The notes: a model not told the origin generated them from the letters alone. Shown: positions 1 to 9,916, counted from the stretch's first letter. The stretch is DNA of 64,000 nucleotides from an uncultured Bacteroidia bacterium (GCA_902785755.1 CACZZO010000002.1:1-64000), one strand, 5' to 3'. Translations and numbers: made by a program.

Positions 1-46
1 CAACAATTAAACAACTAAACAGCAAACAAATAAACAACAAAATACG

Positions 47-331
47 ATGAAAAAGACAGTATTGACATTCGCACTCGTTCTCGCAATGGGAATCGGCACC
101 TTCGCCCAGGAAAGTGAAGGCGGTATGCTGAGAAGAAGCAAGGAATACCAAGCCACCTACCGCAACGACGGTCGTCAACAACTTGTTGACAGAGATGGCA
201 GCTTCATCACCTTGCCCGGATTCGGACAGACTGACGACTTTGATGGTACCACGCCCTTGGGCAGCGGCATAGCCATGTTGCTCGGTTTGGGCGCAGCCTA
301 CATGGTGGGCAAGAAACGCAAGGAAGACTAA
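47..331 (+). CDS. Small secreted protein with C-terminal membrane anchor
   Basis: A 94-residue protein of unknown function. Residues 1-20 form a signal peptide ending in FAQ; the middle is short, charged and probably unstructured (LRRSKEYQ); the C-terminus has a TTPLGSG motif, a Gly/Ala/Leu-rich membrane segment (about residues 70-87) and a basic KKRKED tail. This layout of signal peptide, short ectodomain, PLG motif, single membrane segment and basic tail resembles a sorting or anchoring tail, so the N-terminal part should sit outside the inner membrane. The next gene is a close paralogue. I do not recognise a named family. Confidence 0.75.
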   Translation: MKKTVLTFALVLAMGIGTFAQESEGGMLRRSKEYQATYRNDGRQQLVDRDGSFITLPGFGQTDDFDGTTPLGSGIAMLLGLGAAYMVGKKRKED

Positions 332-350
332 GTTTTTCCTGCCACGAAAA

Positions 351-381
351 AAAATCTCGTCATTGGCGAGATTTTTTTTCG
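351..381 (+). terminator. Rho-independent terminator
   Basis: AAATCTCG and CGAGATTT form a hairpin with a short loop, followed by a run of eight T. It ends the transcript of the first small anchored protein. Confidence 0.8.
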
Positions 382-455
382 TTTTTCTCATCTATATAAG
401 ATTTTTTTCTATTTTTGCAGCCTCGAAAACGAATAATCTAACATACCTAACATCA

Positions 456-728
456 ATGAAAAAGACAATAGTAGCAATAGCAATCCTCCTTGGAATCGGA
501 CTCTCAGGCATGGCCCAGGAAGGTGGAGGCATGTTGAGAAGAAGCCAAGACTATGAACAAGGTCGCAATGCGAACCGCATGGGTGACCGTGGCATCGGTT
601 TGGCTCTCCCGACTACACATGGCGAATCGGGAGATTTCGATAGCACTACTCCTTTGGGCAGTGGTGTCGCAGTGCTGTTGGGTCTTGGTGCAGCTTATTT
701 GGTAGGCAAGAAGCGTAGGGAGGAGTAA
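456..728 (+). CDS. Small secreted protein with C-terminal anchor, paralogue of the preceding gene
   Basis: A 90-residue paralogue of the gene at 47-331. Both begin MKKT, share MLRRS after the signal peptide, and end with an (F)D-T-TPLGSG motif, a GLGAAY membrane segment and a GKKR basic tail. I chose the ATG at 456 because it begins the signal peptide; an upstream in-frame start would add about 31 residues that contain the promoter region. A TTTTTG box lies about 40 bases upstream. Conservation is concentrated in the cleavage-site region and the C-terminal anchor, while the middle differs, as expected for a duplicated pair whose anchor is under constraint. Function unknown. Confidence 0.72.
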   Translation: MKKTIVAIAILLGIGLSGMAQEGGGMLRRSQDYEQGRNANRMGDRGIGLALPTTHGESGDFDSTTPLGSGVAVLLGLGAAYLVGKKRREE

Positions 729-787
729 ACTATGCCGTTTGTTTTCAGTGTTTTATGGACGCTGTTCAAAAAACACTGAAAAAACGC

Positions 788-817
788 TTGCCAATCCGAG
801 AAAAGTCTGTACTTTTG
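788..817 (+). promoter_or_regulatory. Promoter of the SRP RNA gene
   Basis: TTG at 788-790 and TACTTTTG at 810-817 are separated by 19 bases, an exact match to the Bacteroidota housekeeping promoter. Transcription should start near 822-824, where the RNA begins. Confidence 0.75.
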
Positions 818-822
818 CAATC

Positions 823-921
823 GGGTAAGTCTTATACGACCAGCTCCCTCTGAAATCCCCCAGGACAGGAATGTAGCAAGGGTAGGAGGTTGTAGCGGTG
901 CGATATGAGTAGCTTACCCTT
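823..921 (+). ncRNA. ffs: Signal recognition particle RNA, small bacterial type
   Basis: The conserved SRP domain IV hallmark is present: GACCAGCTCCCTCTG, then the CAGGACAGGAA internal-loop and tetraloop region, then GTAGCAAGGGTAGGAGG. The ends pair (GGGTAAG near 823 with CTTACCC near 913-919), closing a rod of about 100 nt. The RNA binds Ffh and targets nascent membrane and secreted proteins. A consensus promoter lies directly upstream and a T-rich tract (921-929) follows, after which the next gene starts only five bases later. Confidence 0.92.
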
Positions 922-933
922 CTTTTTTTGCCT

Positions 934-2895
934 ATGAACGAATTCAAATACTTGGTCGAGACCTTCGCCGACCTCCGCATCATGCGCTACCGCATCCCCG
1001 AATGGGAAAACCTGACTTTGCAGCAGAAGGAATACCTCTATTATTTAGGTGAAGCCGCCAAAAGCGGGCGCGACATTCTTTTCGACCAGAACTACAAGCA
1101 CAACCTTTGCATCCGCAAGACCTTGGAAGCCATTCTCAACACCTATCAAGGCGATAGGGAAGGGGATGATTTCCAAAAGTTTACGGTCTATGCCAAACGA
1201 GTGTTTTTCAGCAATGGCATCCATCACCATTATGCCGAGGACAAGTTTTTCCCCGAAGTGTCGGAAGCCTGTTTCGCCGAATTGGTAAGAAACAGCGACA
1301 TTTCGCAAATGCCTATTAATAAAGGTGAAACTGTAGAGGAATTTCTTGATTTCCTGATCCCCATCGTTTTCAGTCCCGAAATTGCGCCCGTGCGCCGCAG
1401 CAGCGAGGAAGATATTATTGAAAACTCTGCCGTCAATTTCTACGAAGGCGACCTGACCAAGGCCGAGGTGGAAGCCTTTTATGCCGCGCAACACAATGAG
1501 GGCGACGAGCGACCGGTTTCTTACGGACTCAATTCGCGCTTGGTGAAGGAGAACGGCACCATTTATGAAAAGGTGTATCGCGCCGATGGGCTTTACGGCG
1601 AGGCCATCAAAGCCATCGTAGGCTGGTTGGAGAAGGCCAACGCCGTGGCCGAAAATGAGGCGCAACGCCATTATACTCAGTTGCTTATCGATTATTACAC
1701 GACTGGCGACCTGAAAACTTGGGACGAATACAACATTGCTTGGGTGCAGGACAATGCTTCGCACATCGACTTCGTGAACGGTTTCATCGAAGACTATGGC
1801 GACCCGATGGGCATGAAAGCCACTTGGGAGAGTGTGGTGGATTTCAAGGATTTGGAGGCCACCAAACGTTCCAACACGATTAGTGAGAACGCGCAATGGT
1901 TTGAGTACCATTCACCCGTCGACCCGCGCTTCAAGAAAGCGGAATGTAAAGGCGTGTCGGCCAAAAGCATCATCGTCACCACCTTGGGCGGCGACTGTTT
2001 CCCCTCGCCTCCGATTGGCATCAACCTGCCCAACGCTGATTGGATTCGCAAGGAATACGGCTCCAAGTCGGTGACTATCACCAATTTGATGACCGCTTAT
2101 GATAAGGCCGCTGAAGAGAATCCCAAGAGCGCTTTGAAGGAGTTCGCCTTTTCGGAGGAGGAAGTCGAATTGTGCAAGAAATACGGCCCCGATGCCTCTG
2201 TGGTGCATACCAATCTGCATGAGTGCCTTGGCCACGGCTCAGGAAAGTTGTTGCCGACCACTTCGCCTAACGCCTTGAAAGAGTTCAGTTCGACCCTTGA
2301 GGAAGCCCGCGCCGACTTGTTTGGCCTCTATTACATCGCTGACCCGAAAATGGTGGAATTGGGCATCATGCCTGACAATGAGGCATATAAGGCCGAGTAT
2401 TGTGGCTTCATTCGCAACGGATTGATGACCCAATTGGCTCGCGTGGAATTGGGAAAGGATGTCACCGAGTCGCACATGCAGAACCGCAAATTGGTGGCCG
2501 AATGGTGCTTCGAGCATGGCGGAAATGTTATTGAAAAGAAAATCCGCGATGGCAAGACCTATTTCATTATCAACGACTTTGAGGCTTTGCGCCAATTGTT
2601 TGGCCAATTGTTGGCTGAGGTGCAGCGCATCAAGAGCGAAGGCGACTATGCCGCAGGCAAGGCCTTGGTGGAACGCTATGCGGTGAAAGTGAACCACGAA
2701 CTGCACAAGGAAGTGAAGGAACGTTACAACGCCTTGGGCCTGAAGCCATACGGAGGTTTCATCAATCCCGAGATTGTGCCTGTGAAAAATGATGGTCAAG
2801 TGGTTGATTATCAAGTGGAATATCCGATGGATTTCCTCGCGCAGCATTTGGAATATGGCAGGAAATATAGCTTTTTGGAACCAAAGGGATGGTGA
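934..2895 (+). CDS. Dipeptidyl peptidase III, peptidase family M49
   Basis: A cytosolic zinc peptidase of 653 residues that removes dipeptides from the N-terminus of short peptides. The M49 signature HEXXXGH is present as HECLGH, and the second zinc-ligand motif follows as EEARAD about 50 residues on. There is no signal peptide. Start ATG 934 is preferred over an in-frame TTG two codons earlier; the FKYLVETFADLRIMRY segment that follows looks like the conserved family N-terminus. The start lies immediately downstream of the SRP RNA and its T-tract, so the gene has almost no room for its own promoter and may be read by transcription through the SRP gene or from a promoter inside it. Confidence 0.92.
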   Translation: MNEFKYLVETFADLRIMRYRIPEWENLTLQQKEYLYYLGEAAKSGRDILFDQNYKHNLCIRKTLEAILNTYQGDREGDDFQKFTVYAKRVFFSNGIHHHYAEDKFFPEVSEACFAELVRNSDISQMPINKGETVEEFLDFLIPIVFSPEIAPVRRSSEEDIIENSAVNFYEGDLTKAEVEAFYAAQHNEGDERPVSYGLNSRLVKENGTIYEKVYRADGLYGEAIKAIVGWLEKANAVAENEAQRHYTQLLIDYYTTGDLKTWDEYNIAWVQDNASHIDFVNGFIEDYGDPMGMKATWESVVDFKDLEATKRSNTISENAQWFEYHSPVDPRFKKAECKGVSAKSIIVTTLGGDCFPSPPIGINLPNADWIRKEYGSKSVTITNLMTAYDKAAEENPKSALKEFAFSEEEVELCKKYGPDASVVHTNLHECLGHGSGKLLPTTSPNALKEFSSTLEEARADLFGLYYIADPKMVELGIMPDNEAYKAEYCGFIRNGLMTQLARVELGKDVTESHMQNRKLVAEWCFEHGGNVIEKKIRDGKTYFIINDFEALRQLFGQLLAEVQRIKSEGDYAAGKALVERYAVKVNHELHKEVKERYNALGLKPYGGFINPEIVPVKNDGQVVDYQVEYPMDFLAQHLEYGRKYSFLEPKGW

Positions 2896-2961
2896 TGCCT
2901 TAAAGGAGAGAAACCACAAAAAATGATTTTGTTGTTTTTGCTTTGATTTTTGAAAGATTTC

Positions 2962-2992
2962 TTGCGGAGCAATCCCAAAAGCCTTACTTTTG
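2962..2992 (+). promoter_or_regulatory. Promoter of the Mpl-like ligase gene
   Basis: TTG at 2962-2964 and TACTTTTG at 2985-2992 with a 20-base spacer; the start codon follows 17 bases later. Confidence 0.6.
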
Positions 2993-3008
2993 CAAGAAAT
3001 ATCCAAAG

Positions 3009-4364
3009 ATGAAAAAAGTCCATTTTATTGCTATAGGCGGGAGTGCCATGCACAACCTTGCCATTGCCTTGCACCGCAAGGGTTATGAAGTCACGGGTTC
3101 GGATGACGAAATTTTCGAGCCGAGCAAGTCGCGCTTGGCCAATGAAGGAATCCTGCCGCCCCGCTGGGGCTGGTTTCCCGAAAAACTTGATGATAGTTAC
3201 GATGCCGTCATTCTCGGTATGCACGCACGCATCGACAACCCAGAATTGGTTCGCGCTCAGGAACTTGGCTTGAAGGTGTATTCCTATCCCGAATACCTTT
3301 ACGAGCAAAGCAAGGACAAAACGCGCATCGTTGTCGGCGGCAGCCACGGCAAAACGACTATCACTTCCATGATTCTACATGTGCTGAAACAGGTCGGCAT
3401 TGAGACTGATTTCATGGTTGGGGCGCAGTTGGAAGGCTTTGATGTGATGGTGCGCCTCAGCGAAACGGCCAAATACATGGTGATGGAAGGCGACGAATAC
3501 CTCACTTCGCCCATCGACCGAGTTCCGAAGTTCCACCATTATCATCCTCATATTGCGGTGATTAGCGGCATTGGCTGGGATCATGTCAATGTTTTCCCCA
3601 CCTTTGATAATTATTTGGAGCAATTCAGGATTTTCGTCCGCACCATCGAAAAAGGCGGCTGCCTGATTTACGACCAAACCGACATTGAAGCCGAGAAAAT
3701 CGCCCAAGGCGCACAATGCCAGACCTTTGGCTACGGCGTTCATCCTTTCGAGAGCGATGGACTGAAAACCATTTTGCTTTTGCCCGACGGCAGTAGGAGG
3801 GAAGTGGGTGTTTTCGGTAGCCACAACATGAAAAACATCAACGCGGCGCGATTGGTTTGCAGGCAGTTGGGCGTGACGGATGCGCAATTCTATGGGGCCA
3901 TTTCCACCTTCAAAGGTGCGGCAAGGCGGTTGGAATTGTTGTTCGACAATGGCGACAATTTCGTCTTCCGCGACTTTGCCCATGCACCATCCAAAGTGAA
4001 CGCGAGCGTGAAGGCCTTGCGCGAGCAATTCCCTGAGAAACATTTGATTGCGGTATTTGAGTTGCACACTTACAGCAGCCTCAGCGAAGTTTTCATCGAT
4101 CATTACCGCGATGCCTTGAAGTTGGCCGATACCGCCATTGTGTTCTACGACCCGCACGCCGTGGCCATCAAGAAACTTGAACTGATGCCAGATGCGAGAA
4201 TCGTAGAAGGTTTTGGCCGTCCCGACTTGAAAGTTGTTCACAACAAGGCTGAATTGGTGGCACTTTTGGAAAAAGGCCAGCGGAAGAATGTGGTCGGTGC
4301 GTTTATGAGCAGCGGCGACTTCAACGGCCTGACGACTGACGACCTAAAGTCCTTGTACGCATAA
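3009..4364 (+). CDS. mpl: Mpl-type Mur ligase (UDP-MurNAc:tripeptide ligase)
   Basis: A 451-residue Mur-ligase-family enzyme, most like Mpl, which re-attaches the recycled L-Ala-D-Glu-meso-DAP peptide to UDP-MurNAc in peptidoglycan recycling. The N-terminus HFIAIGGSAMHNLA is a Rossmann nucleotide-binding start of the MurC/Mpl type, the central ATP site is GGSHGKTT, and the Mur-ligase EGDEY motif follows. I chose ATG 3009 because it begins the conserved MKKVHFIAIGG segment; an upstream ORF extension overlaps the promoter. The MurNAc-recycling genes at 50.6-52.9 kb would act in the same salvage pathway. MurC is the main alternative, but the short N-terminus and GGSHGKTT pattern favour Mpl. Confidence 0.85.
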   Translation: MKKVHFIAIGGSAMHNLAIALHRKGYEVTGSDDEIFEPSKSRLANEGILPPRWGWFPEKLDDSYDAVILGMHARIDNPELVRAQELGLKVYSYPEYLYEQSKDKTRIVVGGSHGKTTITSMILHVLKQVGIETDFMVGAQLEGFDVMVRLSETAKYMVMEGDEYLTSPIDRVPKFHHYHPHIAVISGIGWDHVNVFPTFDNYLEQFRIFVRTIEKGGCLIYDQTDIEAEKIAQGAQCQTFGYGVHPFESDGLKTILLLPDGSRREVGVFGSHNMKNINAARLVCRQLGVTDAQFYGAISTFKGAARRLELLFDNGDNFVFRDFAHAPSKVNASVKALREQFPEKHLIAVFELHTYSSLSEVFIDHYRDALKLADTAIVFYDPHAVAIKKLELMPDARIVEGFGRPDLKVVHNKAELVALLEKGQRKNVVGAFMSSGDFNGLTTDDLKSLYA

Positions 4365-4366
4365 CT

Positions 4367-4969
4367 TTACAGGCTGAATTTGCTTTCGTCCATTTCCCCG
4401 TTAATGACTGGAGCAAGGAGTCGATAGGTGTCGTGTGTATCTCTGTAGTCGGTGAGAATGAGTTCCTTGATGAGCAGGTCGTCAAGTCCGAAATGGAATA
4501 CCGCCGTTTTGTAGCCAAGGCCGAGAAAACTCTTTTTCTTGGTCGTCAGGGTGACGATATGGAAATTCTCATCGGTTTGTGTTTCAATGAAATAGTTGTT
4601 TTCTTCGGCCAAGTCTTGGCATCGACCTTGAAAAGCATAGAGAAACAGGTTGGCGAAGGAGCGCATCAATCCTTTTTTCCTGATTTTGAATGTCCCGTGG
4701 AAATATCCAATGTCGAGTTTGATACGGTTGTCATTGATAATCAGATAAGTGCCGTTGTCAAATTCGGTGCAAAGTTTGTCGGGGGCCATGAAATGGAGTT
4801 CCCCGTTGCGGTCGGTGATGTCGCTCGATGTCACCAAATGCCTTGTGATGTTGGATTGGAAAGTGGCCACTTCCATGTTGGCCTCTTTGATGCGTTGTAG
4901 TAAAACAGTATCTTGTGCATACAATTGCGCTGACAGCAAGAAAGTTACAAAGATTAGCAGTTTTTTCAT
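4367..4969 (-). CDS. LolA-like periplasmic lipoprotein carrier protein
   Basis: A 200-residue protein with an N-terminal signal peptide (MKKLLIFVTFLLSAQLYAQ) and an all-beta body of the LolA/outer-membrane lipoprotein carrier type: pairs of strands such as NGTYLIINDNRIKLDIG and FHIVTLTTKKKSFLGLGY. Such proteins ferry lipoproteins, or in related families other lipids, across the periplasm. The start was placed at 4969, where the signal peptide begins; the longer reading frame runs through the rho terminator. It converges on mpl with only two bases between stop codons. The assignment rests on fold-like pattern rather than a signature motif. Confidence 0.65.
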   Translation of the reverse strand: MKKLLIFVTFLLSAQLYAQDTVLLQRIKEANMEVATFQSNITRHLVTSSDITDRNGELHFMAPDKLCTEFDNGTYLIINDNRIKLDIGYFHGTFKIRKKGLMRSFANLFLYAFQGRCQDLAEENNYFIETQTDENFHIVTLTTKKKSFLGLGYKTAVFHFGLDDLLIKELILTDYRDTHDTYRLLAPVINGEMDESKFSL

Positions 4970-4985
4970 GGGCCAAAAATAGACA

Positions 4986-5023
4986 AAAAAAGTGACGCTA
5001 AGATTTTCTTGCGTCACTTTTTG
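4986..5023 (-). terminator. Terminator downstream of rho
   Basis: AAAAAGTGACGC and GCGTCACTTTTT form a 12-bp stem with a 12-base loop; on the minus strand it is followed by a T run. It lies between rho and the LolA-like gene. Confidence 0.8.
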
Positions 5024-5040
5024 TTGGTTTTGTTGTGAAA

Positions 5041-6900
5041 TTATTTGTCCAAACTCATCAAAAACTCTTCGTTGTTGATGGTTTTGGCGATGCGGTCTTT
5101 CAGGAATTCCATTGCTTCCACGGGGGTCATGTCCGAGAAGTGGTTGCGCAAAGCCCACACGCGAGCCAATGTCTTTTCATCGACCAAGAGGTCGTCGCGG
5201 CGAGTGCCGGAGGCCACGATGTCGATGGACGGGAAGATGCGCTTGTTGGTCAGGCGGCGGTCGAGTTGCAGTTCCATGTTGCCGGTACCTTTGAACTCCT
5301 CAAAGATGACTTCATCCATTCTGGAACCCGTATCGATAAGGGCGGTTGCCAAAATGGTGAGCGAGCCGCCGTTTTCGATTTTACGTGCAGCACCGAAGAA
5401 GCGTTTCGGCTTCTGCAAGGCGTTGGCTTCCACACCGCCTGAAAGCACCTTGCCCGAGGCGGGCGAAACGGTGTTGTAGGCGCGGGCCAAACGGGTGATG
5501 GAGTCGAGCAGAATCACCACGTCATGGCCACATTCGGTGAGGCGTTTGGCCTTTTCGAGGACGATGTTGGCAATCTGCACATGTTTCGCGGCAGGCTCGT
5601 CGAAAGTGGAGGCAACAACCTCGGCCTTCACGCTGCGCCGCATGTCGGTGACTTCCTCGGGACGCTCGTCGATGAGCAACACAATCAGGTAGACTTCAGG
5701 GTGGTTGGCAGCGATGGCATTGGCTACTTCCTTGAGCAACACGGTTTTACCAGTCTTGGGTTGGGCCACAATCAGTCCGCGTTGGCCTTTGCCGATGGGG
5801 GCGAAGAGGTCCATGATGCGGGTGGAGATGGTGCAGCCTTTGTGTCCAGTGATGTTGAATTTCTCGTTGGGGAACAGGGGCGTAAGGAAGTCGAAGCCAA
5901 GGCGGTCGCGCACTTCCTCGGGGCGTCTGCCATTGATGAGGTCGACTTTGATGAGCGGGAAGTATTTCTCGCCAGCCTTGGGCGGACGGATGACACCGAG
6001 GATGGTGTCGCCGGTCTTCAGGCCCATCAACTTGATTTGCGATTGCGAAACGTAGATGTCGTCGGGCGAAGGCAGGTAGTTGTAATCTGACGAGCGCAGG
6101 TAACCGAAACCCTCGGGCATGATTTCCAATACGCCCTCAGCATGTACGGAACTGTCGAACTGGATGACGAGTTCGTCGCGGCGCTGACGCTGCTCAAAAC
6201 GCTCCTTTTCTTGCTTTTCAAATCGTTCTTGCCTGTCTTGCCGCTGCTGGGGATTGCTCTCATTCATAGGGATTTCCTCGATGGGAATTTCTTCCTCGGC
6301 AACGTCTTCCTCCTTGGGAGCCGTTTCAACTATATTGTTATTCTCGTTGGTATGCTTGCGTTTTTGCTTGAAGTTCTCGCGTTTCTCGAAATTCGGCTTC
6401 GGCTCTACAAATTCTTCATTGTCAGCGGCTTCAGGGGGCGTAATAGGAGCGGGCTCTTCCACTTTTTCAGGTCGAGGTTCGGTAGCCACGGGCGTTTCTG
6501 CGACTGGGGCAGGCGTGGTCTTGGGTTGTTCGTTGCCTTCAGCACCCTTTACGATGCGCGGACGCTTGTTGCGCTTGGGTTGGGCTTCGCCGTTGTTGGA
6601 GGGTTCAGCAACTTCTGCAACAGGCGCAACGGGTTCTTTTACAGGCTCTTCTTTTGGTTTCTTAGGTTCTTTTGGGGTTTCTGCGACAGGTTCGGGCTTG
6701 GGTTCCGGCTTGTCGTTTTTGGTTTTTTGCTTCTTTTTTGGCTTTTCGCTTTTCTTGATGTCAGGATGGTCAACTTGATGGTCGATGATGTCGTAAATGA
6801 GTTGGGTTCTGTCCCTGTTTTCATCATCAATGCCCATTTCAGTTGCAATGATTTTGAGGTCGTCGAGCGACTTCTCATTGAGTTCAAAGATGTTGTACAT
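5041..6900 (-). CDS. rho: Transcription termination factor Rho
   Basis: The hexameric RNA-dependent ATPase that ends transcription. At 619 residues it is far longer than the roughly 420 of E. coli Rho: an N-terminal Rho_N domain (1-45) is followed by about 190 residues rich in Lys, Glu and Pro, then the cold-shock-like RNA-binding domain (from about 225), and the ATPase core with Walker A PKTGKT, Walker [11 protein letters not shown] and the [15 protein letters not shown] loop region. Bacteroides Rho is known to carry such a disordered insert, reported in B. thetaiotaomicron to drive phase separation. The gene is monocistronic with its own terminator. Confidence 0.97.
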   Translation of the reverse strand: MYNIFELNEKSLDDLKIIATEMGIDDENRDRTQLIYDIIDHQVDHPDIKKSEKPKKKQKTKNDKPEPKPEPVAETPKEPKKPKEEPVKEPVAPVAEVAEPSNNGEAQPKRNKRPRIVKGAEGNEQPKTTPAPVAETPVATEPRPEKVEEPAPITPPEAADNEEFVEPKPNFEKRENFKQKRKHTNENNNIVETAPKEEDVAEEEIPIEEIPMNESNPQQRQDRQERFEKQEKERFEQRQRRDELVIQFDSSVHAEGVLEIMPEGFGYLRSSDYNYLPSPDDIYVSQSQIKLMGLKTGDTILGVIRPPKAGEKYFPLIKVDLINGRRPEEVRDRLGFDFLTPLFPNEKFNITGHKGCTISTRIMDLFAPIGKGQRGLIVAQPKTGKTVLLKEVANAIAANHPEVYLIVLLIDERPEEVTDMRRSVKAEVVASTFDEPAAKHVQIANIVLEKAKRLTECGHDVVILLDSITRLARAYNTVSPASGKVLSGGVEANALQKPKRFFGAARKIENGGSLTILATALIDTGSRMDEVIFEEFKGTGNMELQLDRRLTNKRIFPSIDIVASGTRRDDLLVDEKTLARVWALRNHFSDMTPVEAMEFLKDRIAKTINNEEFLMSLDK

Positions 6901-7056
6901 ATAATAATTGATGTGATGATTCCTTGCGGAATGTAAGAGTGATACAATAATTTCGATTGGGATGTTTTTGGGGTCTACAGTTGTCTTGACCCGTAAAAAA
7001 GTTTGGCAAAGGTAGGGCTTTTTTTTGAATTGGCAAGTTTTTGTTGAAAAAAATCG

Positions 7057-7064
7057 TAACTTTG
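7057..7064 (+). promoter_or_regulatory. -7 box of the DUF4293 gene promoter
   Basis: TAACTTTG matches TAnnTTTG and lies 23 bases before the start codon at 7088. A clear TTG at the ideal 19-base spacing was not seen. Confidence 0.45.
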
Positions 7065-7087
7065 CCCGATTTTAAAACGAACAAACT

Positions 7088-7582
7088 ATGTCACAAAGAT
7101 TGCAATCCATTTTCTTTTTTCTTTCGGCGCTGTTGTTTGCGCTGCTGTTTTTTATGCCTTTGGCTGAATTTGACGGAGAGTCGAATATTTTGATTTTCAA
7201 CATGTTTGGTGTTGAAACGGGGATTCCTGATGGCGCAATGCCTTTTTCCAAATGGTTTAGCCTTCCTGTTTTGGTCTTGGGAATAACAGCGATACTCTTG
7301 GGCGGTTATTTGGCGATGGGGTTGTTCCGTGCCGTGAAATTAGCCCAATTTGTGAAGTTGCACAAGATTTCGCGCATCAACATTGTCGTAATCGCTGCAT
7401 GGCTTGCCTTGAGTTTTGCTTTCTATATTCCCACTATCTCCAAATCCGTCGTTGGTTTGGACAATATCATTTACAAAGTTGGTGTGTTTTTGCCATTGGC
7501 TTCTTTGCTGTTGAGCATTGCCGCCGCATCGGGATTGAAGAAGGACATCAAGAAGGTGCGCTCCACCGACCGCATCAGATGA
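7088..7582 (+). CDS. DUF4293 four-helix membrane protein
   Basis: A 164-residue integral membrane protein of the Bacteroidota-specific DUF4293 family, recognised from its start (MSQRLQSIFFFLSALLF) and its four predicted membrane helices (about residues 5-25, 55-78, 95-115 and 130-150). The loop after helix 1 is acidic and probably faces the periplasm; the C-terminus is basic (KKDIKKVRSTDRIR) and probably cytoplasmic. No biochemical role is established for the family. It converges on the phosphodiesterase gene with an 8-base overlap of the two 3' ends. Confidence 0.85.
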   Translation: MSQRLQSIFFFLSALLFALLFFMPLAEFDGESNILIFNMFGVETGIPDGAMPFSKWFSLPVLVLGITAILLGGYLAMGLFRAVKLAQFVKLHKISRINIVVIAAWLALSFAFYIPTISKSVVGLDNIIYKVGVFLPLASLLLSIAAASGLKKDIKKVRSTDRIR

Positions 7583-8078
7583 CCCTAAATCGGTCAATCT
7601 CAAAGATTTCCATATCCTTGAAAGTCTTCCCTTCGACAGCCATTCTGACGAAGGTGATTTTCTTGTGGAAGCCGCTGTTGCCCGCCGCTCCTGGATTGAC
7701 GTGCAGCAAGTTCAGTTTCTTGTCGTACATCACCTTTAATATATGCGAGTGGCCACAAATATAAAGGTCGGGCTTCTTTTCTTCCAAAATACACTTCACT
7801 TCGGGCATGTAGTGCCCCGGATAACCGCCGATGTGGGTCATGTAGACATTGACATCCTCCACGTGGAAAAACAGGTCTTCGGGATATTGCAGGCGCACGG
7901 TGTGGTCGTCGATGTTGCCATGAACCGCCCGTAAAGGCTTGAAGTTGGCCAAAGCCTCAGCTGTTTGGATGTTGCCCAAATCGCCAGCGTGCCACAACTC
8001 GTCAACGTCCTTGAAGAAGTTGAAAAGTTGTGGCACGAGGGTACAATGGGTATCGGATAAGATACCAATTTTCAGCAT
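7575..8078 (-). CDS. YfcE/MJ0936-type metallophosphoesterase
   Basis: A 167-residue calcineurin-like phosphoesterase of the small bacterial phosphodiesterase type. The metal-binding motifs occur in order: SDTH (residues 8-11), GDLGN (about 33), GNIDDH (about 55), THIGG and CGHSH. Members hydrolyse phosphodiester bonds in vitro; the cellular substrate is often unknown. No signal peptide, so cytosolic. Its start codon follows the stop of the DUF3078 gene by two bases on the same strand, so the two form an operon with DUF3078 first. Confidence 0.88.
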   Translation of the reverse strand: MLKIGILSDTHCTLVPQLFNFFKDVDELWHAGDLGNIQTAEALANFKPLRAVHGNIDDHTVRLQYPEDLFFHVEDVNVYMTHIGGYPGHYMPEVKCILEEKKPDLYICGHSHILKVMYDKKLNLLHVNPGAAGNSGFHKKITFVRMAVEGKTFKDMEIFEIDRFRVI

Positions 8079-8080
8079 TT

Positions 8081-8995
8081 TTATTTCAAATTAATCATGA
8101 ATCCGATGGACAATACTTCCTTGAATTGCACTTTCGAGCCTTCGATTTTCACGCCTGCTGCGTCGTAGAAGGGGACGTCGTAGTCATAAACAAGGTGGGT
8201 GGCGATGTTGGCGTTGAGCCAGTCGTTGACTTTCAGCACAAGCATGTTCTGCCAGTCCACGTCGATGCGCTCGGGATGGTTGAGGTAGTTGGAGAAAAGT
8301 TCGAGTTTCGTGTTGAAGTCGATGTTTTTGGCGATGGGATATTGGAATTTGGCCACGGCGCGGGCACCAAACTCATAGCGCACTTTGGGGGCGTTGGTGT
8401 GAAGGATGGTGTCGTTTTTGTCCAAATCGTTCACACCGAATGCACCTTCTTCGGCCAAACGGTCATCGTTGACGATGGTGATGCGGCCCGTGACAGGCGA
8501 GAAATACAGTGAAAAATGCGGATTGGGTGCCCATTCGATACCAAGACCCAAGCTGATGTAAGCAGGGGCGAGGAATTTCGAAATGTAGGTGGTGGAATCC
8601 TCATCGTATTTGAAGCCCTTGGCGAACTGCGAGCGGAAGGCCAACTCGGCGCTGTAACTGAGTTGTTCGTTGGCTTTCAGGCCCGCCAATGAGGTGAATT
8701 CAATCTTGTCGTCGGTTTTGATAGGTTTTTTCTTGAAGTCGAAAATGCTGTAGCCCAAAGCGGCGTTCAGGGTGTTGTCCCACTTGAACTTGTTTTTCAG
8801 GTAACGGATTTCATAATAAAAGAGGCCTTGCCCGTTGATGGTGCTTTGTCCGCCAGGAGCCCAGTTGGTGTAGGAACTTTGTCCGAAATTGAGGCCGACG
8901 TTACCTTTGTGGCTCCAGCCTTGCGGTTGTTCGTCCTGTGCGAAAGAAATGATGGCTAACGATAAAGCCAATGCAGTGAATAAAACTTTTTTCAT
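8081..8995 (-). CDS. DUF3078 outer-membrane beta-barrel protein
   Basis: A 304-residue exported protein. The signal peptide ends IISFAQ, and the mature start GWSHKGNVGLNFGQSSYTNWAPGG is characteristic of DUF3078. The rest is alternating amphipathic strands (LKNKFKWDNTLNAALGY, YEFGARAVAKFQYPI) and the last residues IGFMINLK end in an aromatic/hydrophobic strand, as in outer-membrane barrels. Function unknown in general; members are Bacteroidota-specific. It is the first gene of a two-gene unit with the downstream metallophosphoesterase. Confidence 0.85.
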   Translation of the reverse strand: MKKVLFTALALSLAIISFAQDEQPQGWSHKGNVGLNFGQSSYTNWAPGGQSTINGQGLFYYEIRYLKNKFKWDNTLNAALGYSIFDFKKKPIKTDDKIEFTSLAGLKANEQLSYSAELAFRSQFAKGFKYDEDSTTYISKFLAPAYISLGLGIEWAPNPHFSLYFSPVTGRITIVNDDRLAEEGAFGVNDLDKNDTILHTNAPKVRYEFGARAVAKFQYPIAKNIDFNTKLELFSNYLNHPERIDVDWQNMLVLKVNDWLNANIATHLVYDYDVPFYDAAGVKIEGSKVQFKEVLSIGFMINLK

Positions 8996-9046
8996 TGTGT
9001 AATGATTTGTTATTTAATGATTTAAAACTTAACTTACGATTCTAAA

Positions 9047-9856
<810 letters not shown>

Positions 9857-9916
9857 GGTGTTCGTTTTTGAAAGTGTTTGATGTTGCAAAATTAGGAAAA
9901 ATGTTGGAAAAAGTTT

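Noticed and set aside
753..983. 76-codon minus-strand ORF across 753-983
   Set aside because: It is antisense to the SRP RNA gene, whose structure explains the sequence fully; composition is not protein-like.
6142..6936. 264-codon hydrophobic plus-strand ORF opposite rho
   Set aside because: It is the antisense of the Lys/Glu-rich Rho linker (Lys/Glu codons read as Phe/Leu), not a membrane protein.
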